This document shows, piece after piece, positions 46,501 to 48,851 of a DNA stretch of 64,000 nt. The stretch comes from Blastomussa wellsi (taxonomy: Eukaryota; Cnidaria; Anthozoa; Scleractinia; Plerogyridae). How positions within the stretch are numbered: position 1 is the first letter of the stretch; each line of letters opens with the position of its first letter. The stretch covers positions 18,616,063 through 18,680,062 of the forward strand of contig OX393567.1 in assembly GCA_947652115.1 (NCBI GenBank), given 5' to 3'. The translations under genes were made by a program, and so were the position numbers. Below the pieces are notes generated by a model. The model ran no database searches. It was given only the letters and a program-made list of their open reading frames with translations, and was not told the DNA's origin.

Positions 46501-46997
46501 GTACCAAATCCTCGTCTCTTCAGTTTTGAATTTTTCTTTGATTTTGAGCTCAGACGGATTTTGTAGATGATATCGCCACTGTTAAGACTCTTATTGAAGA
46601 CAATTCCACCGAGAAACTCACTGGTGTGTTTGTCTTTACTTTGCTCTTCATTAACTAGAACTCTAACCATTTCATCTTCAGACTGAAATCCAACAACTTT
46701 TTCAAGTGAAAGTTGTTGTGAAACCATGTCCATAACCTGCCTAACATCACTTGTGTTAGGGGTGAAAGCAATTTTCCATGTATCCTCAGTTAATGTACCA
46801 GGGAGCTCATTTACATCAAATACAAAGTAAGTGCAGTTCGGTTTGTTTTCATCTTTAACAACAAATGCTCGTAAAAGGACCAGGATTATTATGAAAAAGA
46901 GTGGCATTGAAATTTGGAAGAATGTTCGCACAGGAGCCCTCTTTAGCAGGACTAAGTTTTTCCATAATAGTAGCAAAAATTGGCTTCCTTTTCCCAT
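11216..46997 (-). CDS. ABCA3: ABCA3-like full-size ABC lipid transporter, complete, 17 exons, 1715 aa
   Basis: ABCA proteins move phospholipids across membranes. Vertebrate ABCA3 loads phosphatidylcholine into lysosome-related lamellar bodies. Exons (high to low): 46158-46997, 44993-45631, 43531-43672, 43001-43195, 36632-36858, 30463-30781, 28724-28924, 27011-27371, 25737-25927, 24205-24373, 22834-23075, 17362-17541, 16306-16821, 15309-15493, 13593-13780, 12680-12850, 11216-11597. Every intron is GT-AG, all phases agree, and the sum is 5148 bp including the stop. The layout is the family's: TM1, large loop, TM2-6, NBD1, TM7, loop, TM8-12, NBD2. The length equals human ABCA3 (about 1704). The N-terminal LLLWKN fits the xLxxKN lysosomal-targeting motif described for ABCA3. 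Both ATP sites look competent ([54 protein letters not shown]). The C-terminal [17 protein letters not shown] block is almost unchanged from ABCA3. True orthology needs a tree. Confidence 0.9.
12062..12429. repeat. MITE in ABCA3-like intron 16
   Basis: The ends are imperfect inverted repeats (GTTAAAGAGACACTGTCACC at the left; GTGAGAGTGTCCCTTTAA at the right). The family resembles 14879-15282. Confidence 0.55.
12680..12850 (-). CDS. ABCA3: ABCA3-like exon 16: NBD2 signature and Walker B
   Basis: Residues 1532-1589. [14 protein letters not shown] and [20 protein letters not shown], ending in the H-loop ITSH. Confidence 0.9.
13102..13142 (+). repeat. 5' half of a tRNA-like sequence
   Basis: GTTCCCGTAGCTCAGTTGG followed by TTAGAGCG is a good tRNA 5' half with A box. 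The 3' half does not fold back with it, so this is a tRNA fragment or SINE head, not a gene. Confidence 0.4.
13593..13780 (-). CDS. ABCA3: ABCA3-like exon 15: NBD2 Q-loop
   Basis: Residues 1470-1532. [20 protein letters not shown] and [12 protein letters not shown] are near-invariant in the family. Found by direct reading between GATTCCAG and GTATTTC. Confidence 0.9.
13816..14062 (-). repeat. tRNA-derived SINE copy in intron 14
   Basis: Reverse-orientation copy of the family at 23146, with the AGCAGTAAATTCGCCGGTACC body and a decayed head near 14055. Confidence 0.7.
14064..14456. repeat. palindromic MITE of the GACTCCGTCGCTTACG family
   Basis: Starts CTGGTTTCCAC and ends GTGAAAACCAAG, with several internal inverted copies of GACTCCG...GTAAGCG. 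Related copies lie in the MAIP1 introns at 49612, 56573 and 63270. Confidence 0.7.
14500..14775. repeat. dispersed repeat with CCCGGG ends
   Basis: Bounded by GACCCGGGTTCCACTCG and CTACCCCCGGGTCC. Internal ATGTGCCGCGGGATAGGGTA is shared, inverted, with 53160-53385 and 60045-60275. Confidence 0.55.
14879..15282. repeat. MITE in ABCA3-like intron 14
   Basis: The terminal inverted repeats AAAGGGACTCTGTCACGCCTGA and its imperfect complement at 15259-15280 enclose about 360 bp without coding potential. Confidence 0.65.
15309..15493 (-). CDS. ABCA3: ABCA3-like exon 14: NBD2 Walker A
   Basis: Residues 1408-1469. Contains [19 protein letters not shown] and [11 protein letters not shown]. Confidence 0.9.
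15670..15845. repeat. inverted repeat with ACGCAACGCTTCCC units
   Basis: CGCAACGCTTC recurs at about 15692 and 15758, and the inverted AGGGAAGCGTTACGCGATGA lies at 15825-15844. Non-coding, in intron 13. Confidence 0.5.
16306..16821 (-). CDS. ABCA3: ABCA3-like exon 13: TM12 and linker to NBD2
   Basis: Residues 1236-1408. [20 protein letters not shown], then TM12 ([20 protein letters not shown]) and an acidic linker ([13 protein letters not shown]). NBD2 starts at [13 protein letters not shown]. Confidence 0.9.
17362..17541 (-). CDS. ABCA3: ABCA3-like exon 12: TM10-TM11
   Basis: Residues 1176-1236. [19 protein letters not shown] matches the highly conserved helix of the second transmembrane half. 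Confidence 0.9.
17795..17995 (-). repeat. dispersed repeat, copy 2
   Basis: Inverted relative of 6870-7112, sharing GAATTCTCCCAAC and ATGAGAGCGCGC. Confidence 0.5.
18671..18739. repeat. short fold-back of the CTGGGGACGAG family
   Basis: TTCTCGTTCCCAGAGCC pairs with GGCCCTGGGGACGAG around a 35-bp centre. Confidence 0.55.
18769..18875 (+). repeat. three-copy tandem repeat, about 40-bp unit
   Basis: The unit contains GCAAACGTTTGTAACTTGAT followed by ACTTTTGTTT. Three degenerate copies start near 18773, 18805 and 18840. Confidence 0.6.
19024..19425 (-). mobile_element. 3' end of a non-LTR retrotransposon (LINE)
   Basis: Minus-strand translation in shifted frames gives [20 protein letters not shown] and [20 protein letters not shown], the C-terminal signature of cnidarian LINE reverse transcriptases, followed by a short 3' UTR and an ATT repeat tail at 19024-19050. 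Only the last 50 or so codons remain. A 46-bp direct duplication lies at about 19148-19240. Confidence 0.65.
19833..20648 (+). mobile_element. 9-bp-TSD TIR element carrying an exon-like fragment
   Basis: The ends are inverted (CGGTGTCTGACATTTGCAGA and complement) and include four or more GCAGACT units each. The flanks carry a perfect direct repeat CAAAGTCGG (19824-19832 and 20649-20657), as left by Mutator-like elements. Inside, ATG at 20123 starts a 17-nt exon ending CCAG/GTGAGT, and 20239-20365 joins in frame (starting [20 protein letters not shown]). I do not recognise that peptide. It could be a captured host exon pair or decayed element code. Confidence 0.65.
20992..21239. mobile_element. 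fold-back MITE, ATTCTCGTCCCAGAGG family
   Basis: Inverted ends ATTCTCGTCCCAGAGGCCGC and the complement at 21216-21239. A probable 8-bp direct repeat TAGTGTGC lies on both sides, which would fit a hAT-type element. Confidence 0.6.
21591..22372. mobile_element. non-autonomous DNA transposon, about 780 bp
   Basis: Inverted ends GGACCTTTAGCAATGATGAC and complement, extending about 35 bp (21591-21625 and 22336-22371). No transposase frame inside. It is directly abutted by the fold-back repeat at 22373. Confidence 0.7.
22373..22541. repeat. fold-back repeat, ACCAACTGGGTTGGTAAT family, copy 2
   Basis: Near-perfect palindrome (22373-22427 against 22430-22480) with the same right-hand tail as 8051-8257. 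Confidence 0.7.
22834..23075 (-). CDS. ABCA3: ABCA3-like exon 11: TM8-TM9
   Basis: Residues 1095-1176. [20 protein letters not shown] and [17 protein letters not shown] are family blocks. Of two nearby AGs, only the acceptor CTTCTCTTTAG at 23076 keeps frame; the one at 23107 would give a stop. Confidence 0.85.
23146..23423 (+). repeat. tRNA-derived SINE, best copy
   Basis: Head GTGGCCTCATGGTTAGTGCGC (A box) and GGTCCGGGTTCGAGCCCTGG (B box) give a complete internal pol III promoter. The body has TGCGTTGTGTTCTTGGGCAA, CCAGGTGTATAAATGGGTAC and the CGGCCTGATGAGCCACTTAG end. It would transcribe antisense to ABCA3 within intron 10. Confidence 0.8.
23570..24050. repeat. MITE with terminal repeats and a 73-bp hairpin
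   Basis: ATTCATTCAAAATATT at the left is inverted at about 23910. A strong hairpin follows: GTAGGATATGAAGAATTCTG at 23949 pairs with CAGAATTCTTCATATCCTAC at 24002-24021. Confidence 0.6.
24205..24373 (-). CDS. ABCA3: ABCA3-like exon 10: second luminal loop, part 2
   Basis: Residues 1039-1095. Found by direct reading between CTCAG and [26 protein letters not shown] is the family's conserved FNNQAYHS block, and [15 protein letters not shown] follows. Confidence 0.85.
24427..24533 (+). repeat. single arm of the Penelope-type repeat
   Basis: TCGCTCCGACGAAGGACTAA, CGCTCGAAACGTCAGC and AATTGGCCACCGTAAAGAGA (complement) blocks. It is inserted between two stretches of CAGT/CAGA-type simple repeat. 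Confidence 0.6.
24664..25312 (+). mobile_element. degenerate Penelope-like element with inverted ends and GIY-YIG fragment
   Basis: About 110 bp at each end are inverted copies (24664-24774 and 25205-25312; shared core AAGCATATTAAAAAAGTGTT). Between them, plus-strand frames 24746-24973 and 24934-25137 overlap with a shift. [20 protein letters not shown] fits the GIY-YIG nuclease core carried by Penelope-like elements, and a tail with [19 protein letters not shown] follows. No reverse transcriptase remains. The inner end ATGACGTGAGCTAAACGTCG followed by AAACGTC resembles the hammerhead-bearing ends of such elements, though the CTGATGA core is not intact. Confidence 0.65.
25415..25675 (+). repeat. 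CAGA/CAGT degenerate microsatellite
   Basis: Runs of ACAGACAGACAG, GTCAGTCAGTCAG and variants. A matching stretch lies at 24396-24426 and 24534-24597, so the Penelope-type pieces appear to sit inside what was one simple-repeat tract. Confidence 0.7.
25737..25927 (-). CDS. ABCA3: ABCA3-like exon 9: second luminal loop, part 1
   Basis: Residues 975-1039. Translates to a hydrophilic loop with [20 protein letters not shown] and [18 protein letters not shown]. This loop is poorly conserved. The exon is supported by phase continuity (2 in, 1 out) and clean splice sites. Confidence 0.75.
26418..26605 (+). repeat. dispersed 190-bp repeat, copy 1
   Basis: Begins CAGGGGTTTCAAAACAAGG. Shares GACTATTATGCAGCCGGCTA and CAATCAGCTTGTGACCAAAA, in inverse orientation, with 42530-42708. 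Confidence 0.65.
26838..26978 (+). repeat. internally deleted SINE copy
   Basis: Head GGGAGGCATGGTGGCCTA joined to the body CCTGCGATGGACTAGCACCC; about 130 bp of the usual middle is missing. Confidence 0.6.
27011..27371 (-). CDS. ABCA3: ABCA3-like exon 8: linker and TM7
   Basis: Residues 855-975. A Ser/Gly-rich linker, then [20 protein letters not shown] and the TM7 helix ([20 protein letters not shown]) opening the second half. Confidence 0.85.
28569..28636 (+). repeat. paired poly-C tracts
   Basis: Two runs of 16-19 C residues separated by about 35 bp. Length is probably unstable in the population and in assembly. Confidence 0.7.
28724..28924 (-). CDS. ABCA3: ABCA3-like exon 7: regulatory segment after NBD1
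   Basis: Residues 788-855. [12 protein letters not shown] and [20 protein letters not shown] match the conserved ABCA regulatory domain 1. Confidence 0.9.
28990..29230 (+). repeat. SINE copy with decayed head
   Basis: Body CCAGGTGTATAAATGGGTAT and AACTAGCATCCCATCCAGG match 23146-23423. The tRNA-like head is barely recognisable. Confidence 0.65.
29511..30293. mobile_element. non-autonomous TIR element, about 780 bp, in intron 6
   Basis: Inverted ends AGGGACCGGTCATTATTTAT(GTAGAGGG) at 29511 and the complement at 30266-30293. The interior contains GGGG-rich stretches but no transposase frame. Confidence 0.65.
30463..30781 (-). CDS. ABCA3: ABCA3-like exon 6: NBD1 Walker B, H-loop
   Basis: Residues 682-788. 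Contains [17 protein letters not shown] and the switch histidine in [20 protein letters not shown], followed by the [16 protein letters not shown] regulatory segment. Confidence 0.9.
30898..30972 (+). repeat. decayed tRNA-like sequence
   Basis: GTGGCCTATAGCTAGAGG, TTAGAGTACTTGGC and CTTCAAATCCTCC mimic A and B boxes over about 73 nt, but the acceptor stem does not pair. Likely a SINE head or tRNA pseudogene. Confidence 0.35.
31411..31801. repeat. dispersed repeat truncated by Gypsy insertion, copy 1
   Basis: AACTCATCAACAATAGATGA at the left, ACCATGGCAACCC in the middle and CCTAAATTACATTTAGCCAC at the right are shared in order with 44303-44872. The Gypsy LTR starts just after it. Confidence 0.55.
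31807..31993 (-). repeat. 3' LTR of Gypsy 1
   Basis: 187 bp, TGTTGATTGC...TATCAACA on the plus strand. Differs from the other LTR at one base seen (CACCGAGC here). Confidence 0.9.
32170..33306 (-). pseudogene. pol: Gypsy 1 pol, part 3: integrase and C-terminal tail
   Basis: Zinc-binding [10 protein letters not shown] segment, then the catalytic core with Asp in GVDLFEI, Asp in [10 protein letters not shown] and Glu in RANGRAE. The last two are only 27 residues apart instead of 35, so about eight residues appear deleted. A GPY-type module ([14 protein letters not shown]) follows. Confidence 0.8.
33303..34469 (-). pseudogene. pol: Gypsy 1 pol, part 2: RT active site and RNase H
   Basis: Starts [13 protein letters not shown] just after the TGA. 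The RT catalytic box is VVDD (usually YVDD or FVDD). RNase H begins [17 protein letters not shown] and ends at [10 protein letters not shown]. The frame is lost near 33303-33306, apparently by a one-base change. Confidence 0.8.
34470..35288 (-). pseudogene. pol: Gypsy 1 pol, part 1: protease and first half of RT
   Basis: Aspartic protease site [10 protein letters not shown], with Ala where DSG/DTG is usual, then RT to [16 protein letters not shown]. The frame ends at a TGA (34470-34472); the RT reading continues in the same frame beyond it, so this is a nonsense mutation and not a true end. Confidence 0.8.
35231..36088 (-). CDS. gag: Gypsy 1 gag
   Basis: 285 codons from the ATG at 36088. A capsid-like helical region is followed by a basic stretch and a zinc knuckle beginning [15 protein letters not shown]. 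It overlaps the next frame by 58 bp, consistent with programmed frameshifting into pol. Confidence 0.8.
   Translation of the reverse strand: MAISESGQFRIPPPLEVNSGNISENYKRWRRQMEVYLAASGASAKDEKVQTAIILNCAGPQVLEVYDNFAWENPEDKHKPDKVLEALQNYCNPRDNEVLESHRFWNTPYQEPFDTFLTELKTRAASCNFQEKDRMMRDKIVFTVGGKLQELLLRVDGLTLEKAVKVCRAYEQSTKHVKEFRDNSNPSSSVTKVNKVAHKPSQRVPRSKKPEGGNRHVKKDSDGTKVNCNFCGYEHERNKEKCPAWGKTCDKCKVEITLSPNARKYMQCLSPKMEMTIVMTSGSWL
36119..36305 (-). repeat. 5' LTR of Gypsy 1
   Basis: 187 bp, with CACCAAGC at the one position differing from the 3' LTR. Confidence 0.9.
36632..36858 (-). CDS. ABCA3: ABCA3-like exon 5: NBD1 Q-loop and signature
   Basis: Residues 606-681. Contains [18 protein letters not shown] and the ABC signature [16 protein letters not shown]. 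It lies between the two Gypsy-bearing introns. Confidence 0.9.
37480..37763 (+). repeat. left half of a dispersed repeat split by Gypsy 2
   Basis: TTCACTGTCACGCCATCAAA and CAGTATGGAGACGCATCAA correspond to the first half of 10055-10570; the remainder resumes at 42340. Confidence 0.5.
37769..37925 (+). repeat. 5' LTR of Gypsy 2
   Basis: TGTAGTGTATTGAGG...AACACTACA, 157 bp, ending at the primer-binding site. Confidence 0.9.
37940..41995 (+). CDS. gag-pol: Gypsy 2 gag-pol polyprotein, single open frame, 1351 aa
   Basis: Retrotransposon polyprotein. Gag occupies about 1-250 with two zinc knuckles from residue 211 ([16 protein letters not shown] and [14 protein letters not shown]). Protease has [10 protein letters not shown] near 325. 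RT runs about 440-640 with [15 protein letters not shown] and the catalytic IADD near 614 in place of YVDD. RNase H starts [15 protein letters not shown] and ends ADALSRL. Integrase has an HHCC finger from about 972 and a D,D35E core (AVDLMGPLP near 1036, RTDNGPN near 1092, and the last Glu of GEVE). The C-terminus is basic. The start is the ATG at 37940; an upstream TTG in frame falls in the primer-binding site. There is no stop between gag and pol, so both come from one protein. No env-like frame follows. Confidence 0.93.
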   Translation: MSNSVERALPPLDLTGSSSQVAERWRQWKRSYQYYTDGKGITNPSRKKAQLLHLAGMEVQDIYEDLPDPGPVNADEDNEYIVCLRKLDAHFRAEDNVPYERHVFRQLAPTQGETADKFMVRLRKQARHCNFGGALEENLRDQLIEKLPDVELKKKLLEVNNITLDAAMDKVRKWEASREQASQMVTPKQEVGTGANVVEEKFGHGSKGKSVCFNCGKEGHFAQSKGCPARGRKCSKCGKYGHYASCCKGGGNPKSGKQDTTQQQGGRQQRRGKGRQANVVEDFEQSGEDDTFAFTIEEQTCALSNSAEPVISVNIGGISREVLIDSGSASNLISKDTVQELKHQGLKIELQPCTKRLYAYGGQEVKVEGRFQTEISVSKSKIVADFIVVKTGRCLLGCSTATELGILHVDPAGTIGSGDCNTVDDNFVGQLKTKYPSVFHGIGKLKDYQLKLHVDPSVTPVVQKMRRVPFSLKDKVTMKVNELLEKDIIEKVEGPTAWVSPVVVAPKASGDIRLCVDMRRANEAITRERLPIPTIDEVLESLNGSGVFSKLDLRWGFHQIELDPDSRDITAFATHDGIFRYKRLSFGVNAAPEKYQHIITQSMAGLQGVANIADDLIVHGRDTEEHDKNLHSVLQRLSEKQLTVNAEKCTFRMNKVVFMGLLLSKHGVGPTEEKVRAVAEASQPQTPSEVRSFLGLVGFSARFLPDFATTADPLRKLARKGEPFVWSKEQEQSFQKLKSQVASAPVLAYFDKDAPTRVIADASPVGLGAVLVQEKNGESRAVCYASQSLSQVERRYSQTEKEALALVWACERFHLYLYGLPQFDLVTDHEALKVIYSRKSKPSARIERWVLRLQPYNYQVCYVPSRKNIADALSRLTKIPASDQYLKDDGYVRLVALHAVPAALRIKEIERVSAQDSELQAVRNCLIEGNWDSAPKSYLPVRNELTFIGHVILRGTRIVIPQSLRKRVVSLAHEGHQGVVKTKERLRTKVWWPAMDRDAERRCAECYGCQVVTKNVPPPPVKPTPLPNQPWEEVAVDLMGPLPSGEHLLVLVDYYSRWMEVDVIRTTSSKTIIHCLDAQFARHGIPKGLRTDNGPNLVSKEVEEYLREMGIEHRYTTPLWPRANGEVERQNRSLLKSMRAAHAEGKNWREELNRFLLAYRSTPHSTTGKSPAELLFRRKLTTKMPELVDVDEEKEVSDQAVRDRDTERKQSSKDYVDKKFHARDRNVREGDTVLLEKKKENKLSPCYEKEPYEVVSRYGDQVMLQSQQGVQYKRNLQHIKLFNKADQKEQETPLQDAEPQIAHPTAEKEQEMSLQDAKPQNAKPAAEQPLRRSTRISSRPKALNDYVLYLN
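42175..42331 (+). repeat. 3' LTR of Gypsy 2
   Basis: Identical by eye to 37769-37925. Confidence 0.9.
42337..42525 (+). repeat. right half of the dispersed repeat split by Gypsy 2
   Basis: AACTGTTTAAACTGCAAAAA, CACAACAGCTTTGTCAC and GTGATGTCACTCACGGC continue the order seen in 10055-10570. Confidence 0.5.
42530..42708 (-). repeat. dispersed 190-bp repeat, copy 2, with inverted ends
   Basis: CAGGGGTTTCAAAATG at the left and TTTTGAAACCCCTG at the right. The body is the inverse of 26418-26605. Confidence 0.65.
42896..42990 (+). repeat. single arm of the Penelope-type repeat next to exon 4
   Basis: TTCGCTCCGACGAAGGGCTA, CGCTCGAAACGTCAGC and the GGCCAATTGACATTATCAAC block. It ends 10 bp from the exon 4 donor. 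Confidence 0.6.
43001..43195 (-). CDS. ABCA3: ABCA3-like exon 4: NBD1 Walker A
   Basis: Residues 541-606. Contains GHNGAGKTT and [12 protein letters not shown]. Its 3' edge abuts a Penelope-type repeat arm (42896-42990) only 10 bp into intron 4. Confidence 0.9.
43531..43672 (-). CDS. ABCA3: ABCA3-like exon 3: linker into NBD1
   Basis: Residues 494-541. [17 protein letters not shown] starts NBD1 with the aromatic A-loop region. The donor GTTTGC is weak, but the next exon joins in frame. Confidence 0.8.
44303..44872. repeat. dispersed repeat, longer copy 2
   Basis: Shares AACTCATCAACAATAGATGA, GGTAACCATGGCAACCC, CACCGTCACACTGAA and CCTAAATTACATTTAGCCAC with 31411-31801, plus a GC-rich tandem repeat in the middle. 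Both copies lie in ABCA3-like introns. Confidence 0.6.
44545..44765 (+). repeat. GC-rich tandem repeat, about 90-bp unit
   Basis: GACTGCGTGTAAGGGACACC, GGCTGCGTGTAGGGGTCACA and GACTGCGTGTAGGCGTCACG start successive units. Each contains GAGCTTGGG and AAGCTTTGGGCGCCCGCG or similar. Confidence 0.7.
44993..45631 (-). CDS. ABCA3: ABCA3-like exon 2: TM3-TM6
   Basis: Residues 281-493. [16 protein letters not shown] is the cytoplasmic coupling segment of the family. Hydrophobic helices and [19 protein letters not shown] follow, ending at the [16 protein letters not shown] block before the linker. Confidence 0.9.
45683..45755 (+). repeat. truncated SINE head in intron 1
   Basis: GGTGGCCTAATGGTTAGTGC and GGGTTTGAGCCTCGGCCTGG, then ACTGCGCTGTGCGACAC; the body is missing. 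Confidence 0.55.
46158..46997 (-). CDS. ABCA3: ABCA3-like exon 1: TM1, first large loop, TM2 start
   Basis: Residues 1-280. TM1 is around 24-44 ([19 protein letters not shown]). The luminal loop follows, and then [14 protein letters not shown] and [20 protein letters not shown] lead into TM2. The ATG at 46997 is chosen because it aligns with the family start. Donor AAG/GTGAGA. Shortened duplicates of its 5' end occur at 54091 and 60980. Confidence 0.9.
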
Positions 46998-47166
46998 GTT
47001 GCCGTTGATAGCTGAGCTTAATATCTGGATGTAGAAAATTGCCTATTAACCATCAGTTTACCTGTGCAAGAAAAAAAAAGCCATCAACGAAGATCTCTTC
47101 AGAATGCCTGGTTCCAGGAAATGAAATACCCACAATGACCTCAGGGAACATTATTGGACATTTCAA

Positions 47167-47325
47167 AGGGAAGGGGGAGGGAGGGGGAGAGGGGGAGGGA
47201 GGGGGTGGGGGAGAGGAAGAGGAAGGGGAGAGGGGTAACTTAATAATTCCTTTACAATGTGGCAAATAAATGACGATGATAATGATGATAATGATGACGA
47301 TGATGATAACGATGATGATGATAAT
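47167..47325 (+). promoter_or_regulatory. G-rich tract and GAT-type microsatellite upstream of ABCA3-like gene
   Basis: Runs of GGGAGGGAGGGGGAG-type sequence (47167-47235) can form G-quadruplexes or triplex DNA. A GATGAT/AATGAT simple repeat follows at 47270-47325. The tract is 170 bp upstream of the ABCA3 start codon and is kept in units 2 (54428-54570) and 3 (61320-61432). A regulatory role is inferred only from position and retention. Confidence 0.4.
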
Positions 47326-47784
47326 GGAAAAGAAAGGTACCGGCCTAACTGGAATTTCTAGGGGGTTGGGGAAGGGTATGAATACTGTCTGGAACAATAC
47401 AGTAGATACCTACTTACTCATATGCATATTGTATAGTTATATTTAATTAATTACATGGTAAAACAAGTCAGAATTAATATGTACTGGCATGCCTAATAGA
47501 TGGGGGTGAATAGAGGTATGTGAATCCATTGATGTGTGTTATTTTTGGCTGAATCAGTCAATGTGTCACTATTTTCATCCTACATTCCTTGTAAAGTTTC
47601 TGTTGTATAGTTTCACTTATGGACAGTAGATGGTGGGGGGAGGGGGACAGGAACCTTGAAAAATAGGGGGTGGGAGAAGAGAAGACAGGAAGTGGGATTC
47701 CCTAGGTGTTAGGAACTAGGAAAAATCAGGAAAAATTTAGCAAAATTGTGTAATGTTCCGCAACAGACATGCAACCTAGAGGAG

Positions 47785-48095
47785 GGAGCCACTAAACGGA
47801 AAGCAAAAACATTCAAAAGCAGATTTAAATGTTAAAAGATTATTATTCCAGATCGCTAACCAATCGGCTAAAATTTTTACAGATTTTCTCTGGAAATAGG
47901 CAGTCTCCTTTGCGCAGTATGGGACCATTGTGTCAAACGATAAGTGATGTACTAGAAAATATATTGAGAAGGTACTTTCGATTTGCTCCACTCCCCTCCC
48001 TCCTCCCCAGGGACAAGACCGCTTAAATGAATTCCCCATCACCGGGCCAAAAGGGCTGGACTTGTCGCAGGGGTTGCCTGGGAGGGGGAGGTGTG
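47785..48095. repeat. segment present only in unit 1
   Basis: About 310 bp interrupts AACCTAGAGGAGGG/GAGAAGATGG, which is continuous in units 2 and 3. No clear terminal repeats or TSD seen, so either an insertion into unit 1 or a deletion ancestral to 2 and 3. Confidence 0.6.
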
Positions 48096-48851
48096 AGGGG
48101 AGAAGATGGTCACAGGTACAATTTACCCACCCATAAAGATTTCAAGCAAATCTTCAGTATTCCGCAACATACAGGCCATGGGAACAAAACCCCAACGGCA
48201 AGCCAGCAATACATGTATATAATGTTTCTTATAGTATATTTTTGAAAGGCATCAGAATGTTGAACAGTCCATTCATTTCAGAAAAAAATATGAATGAGGT
48301 CGAATAACACCTAGATTTCAAACGATTAATTCCAGAAAGAGTGATCATGAAGCCGGCTAATGAAGGGATATCTACTTCACTGAATGAATGAATGAAACAA
48401 TTTTTGTGGCCAGAAAATTTAACCACTGACAAACTTGCTCTGCCCATGCCACGTTCTGATGATTCAGCTTAAAAACAACAATGCAACAAATCCTCAACAT
48501 TTCTTCTGAAATTACGCAATGAATGCCCTAATTCTCCACAGGTTCGAAACGCTGGAGACTGCAAGACTGAGGTTAGCTGTCTAATCAAATAAACAGCGAA
48601 TAAGTAAAATTTCAAGAGCCTTCCACTTACATAACCCGCTTCCAACTCACCTTAGAAGTTTGAGCTCCTGACCGGGAATGAATTACATTACGTTCTACGC
48701 TAAATAAGTGAGATACTGGATTCTTTGACACCTCACATGACTGAACAGTGACAGGCCATTCCACATATCCGCATACGTATTGCTCTAAAAATAAACACGC
48801 CGGGCGACCTCCCCTTTCGTAGGTGAAAGCCTGGCCTTGATCCATTCCAAG

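Noticed and set aside
47053..47397. 114-codon minus-strand frame with long Pro/Ser and Ile runs
   Set aside because: It is a translation of the purine tract and the GAT microsatellite.
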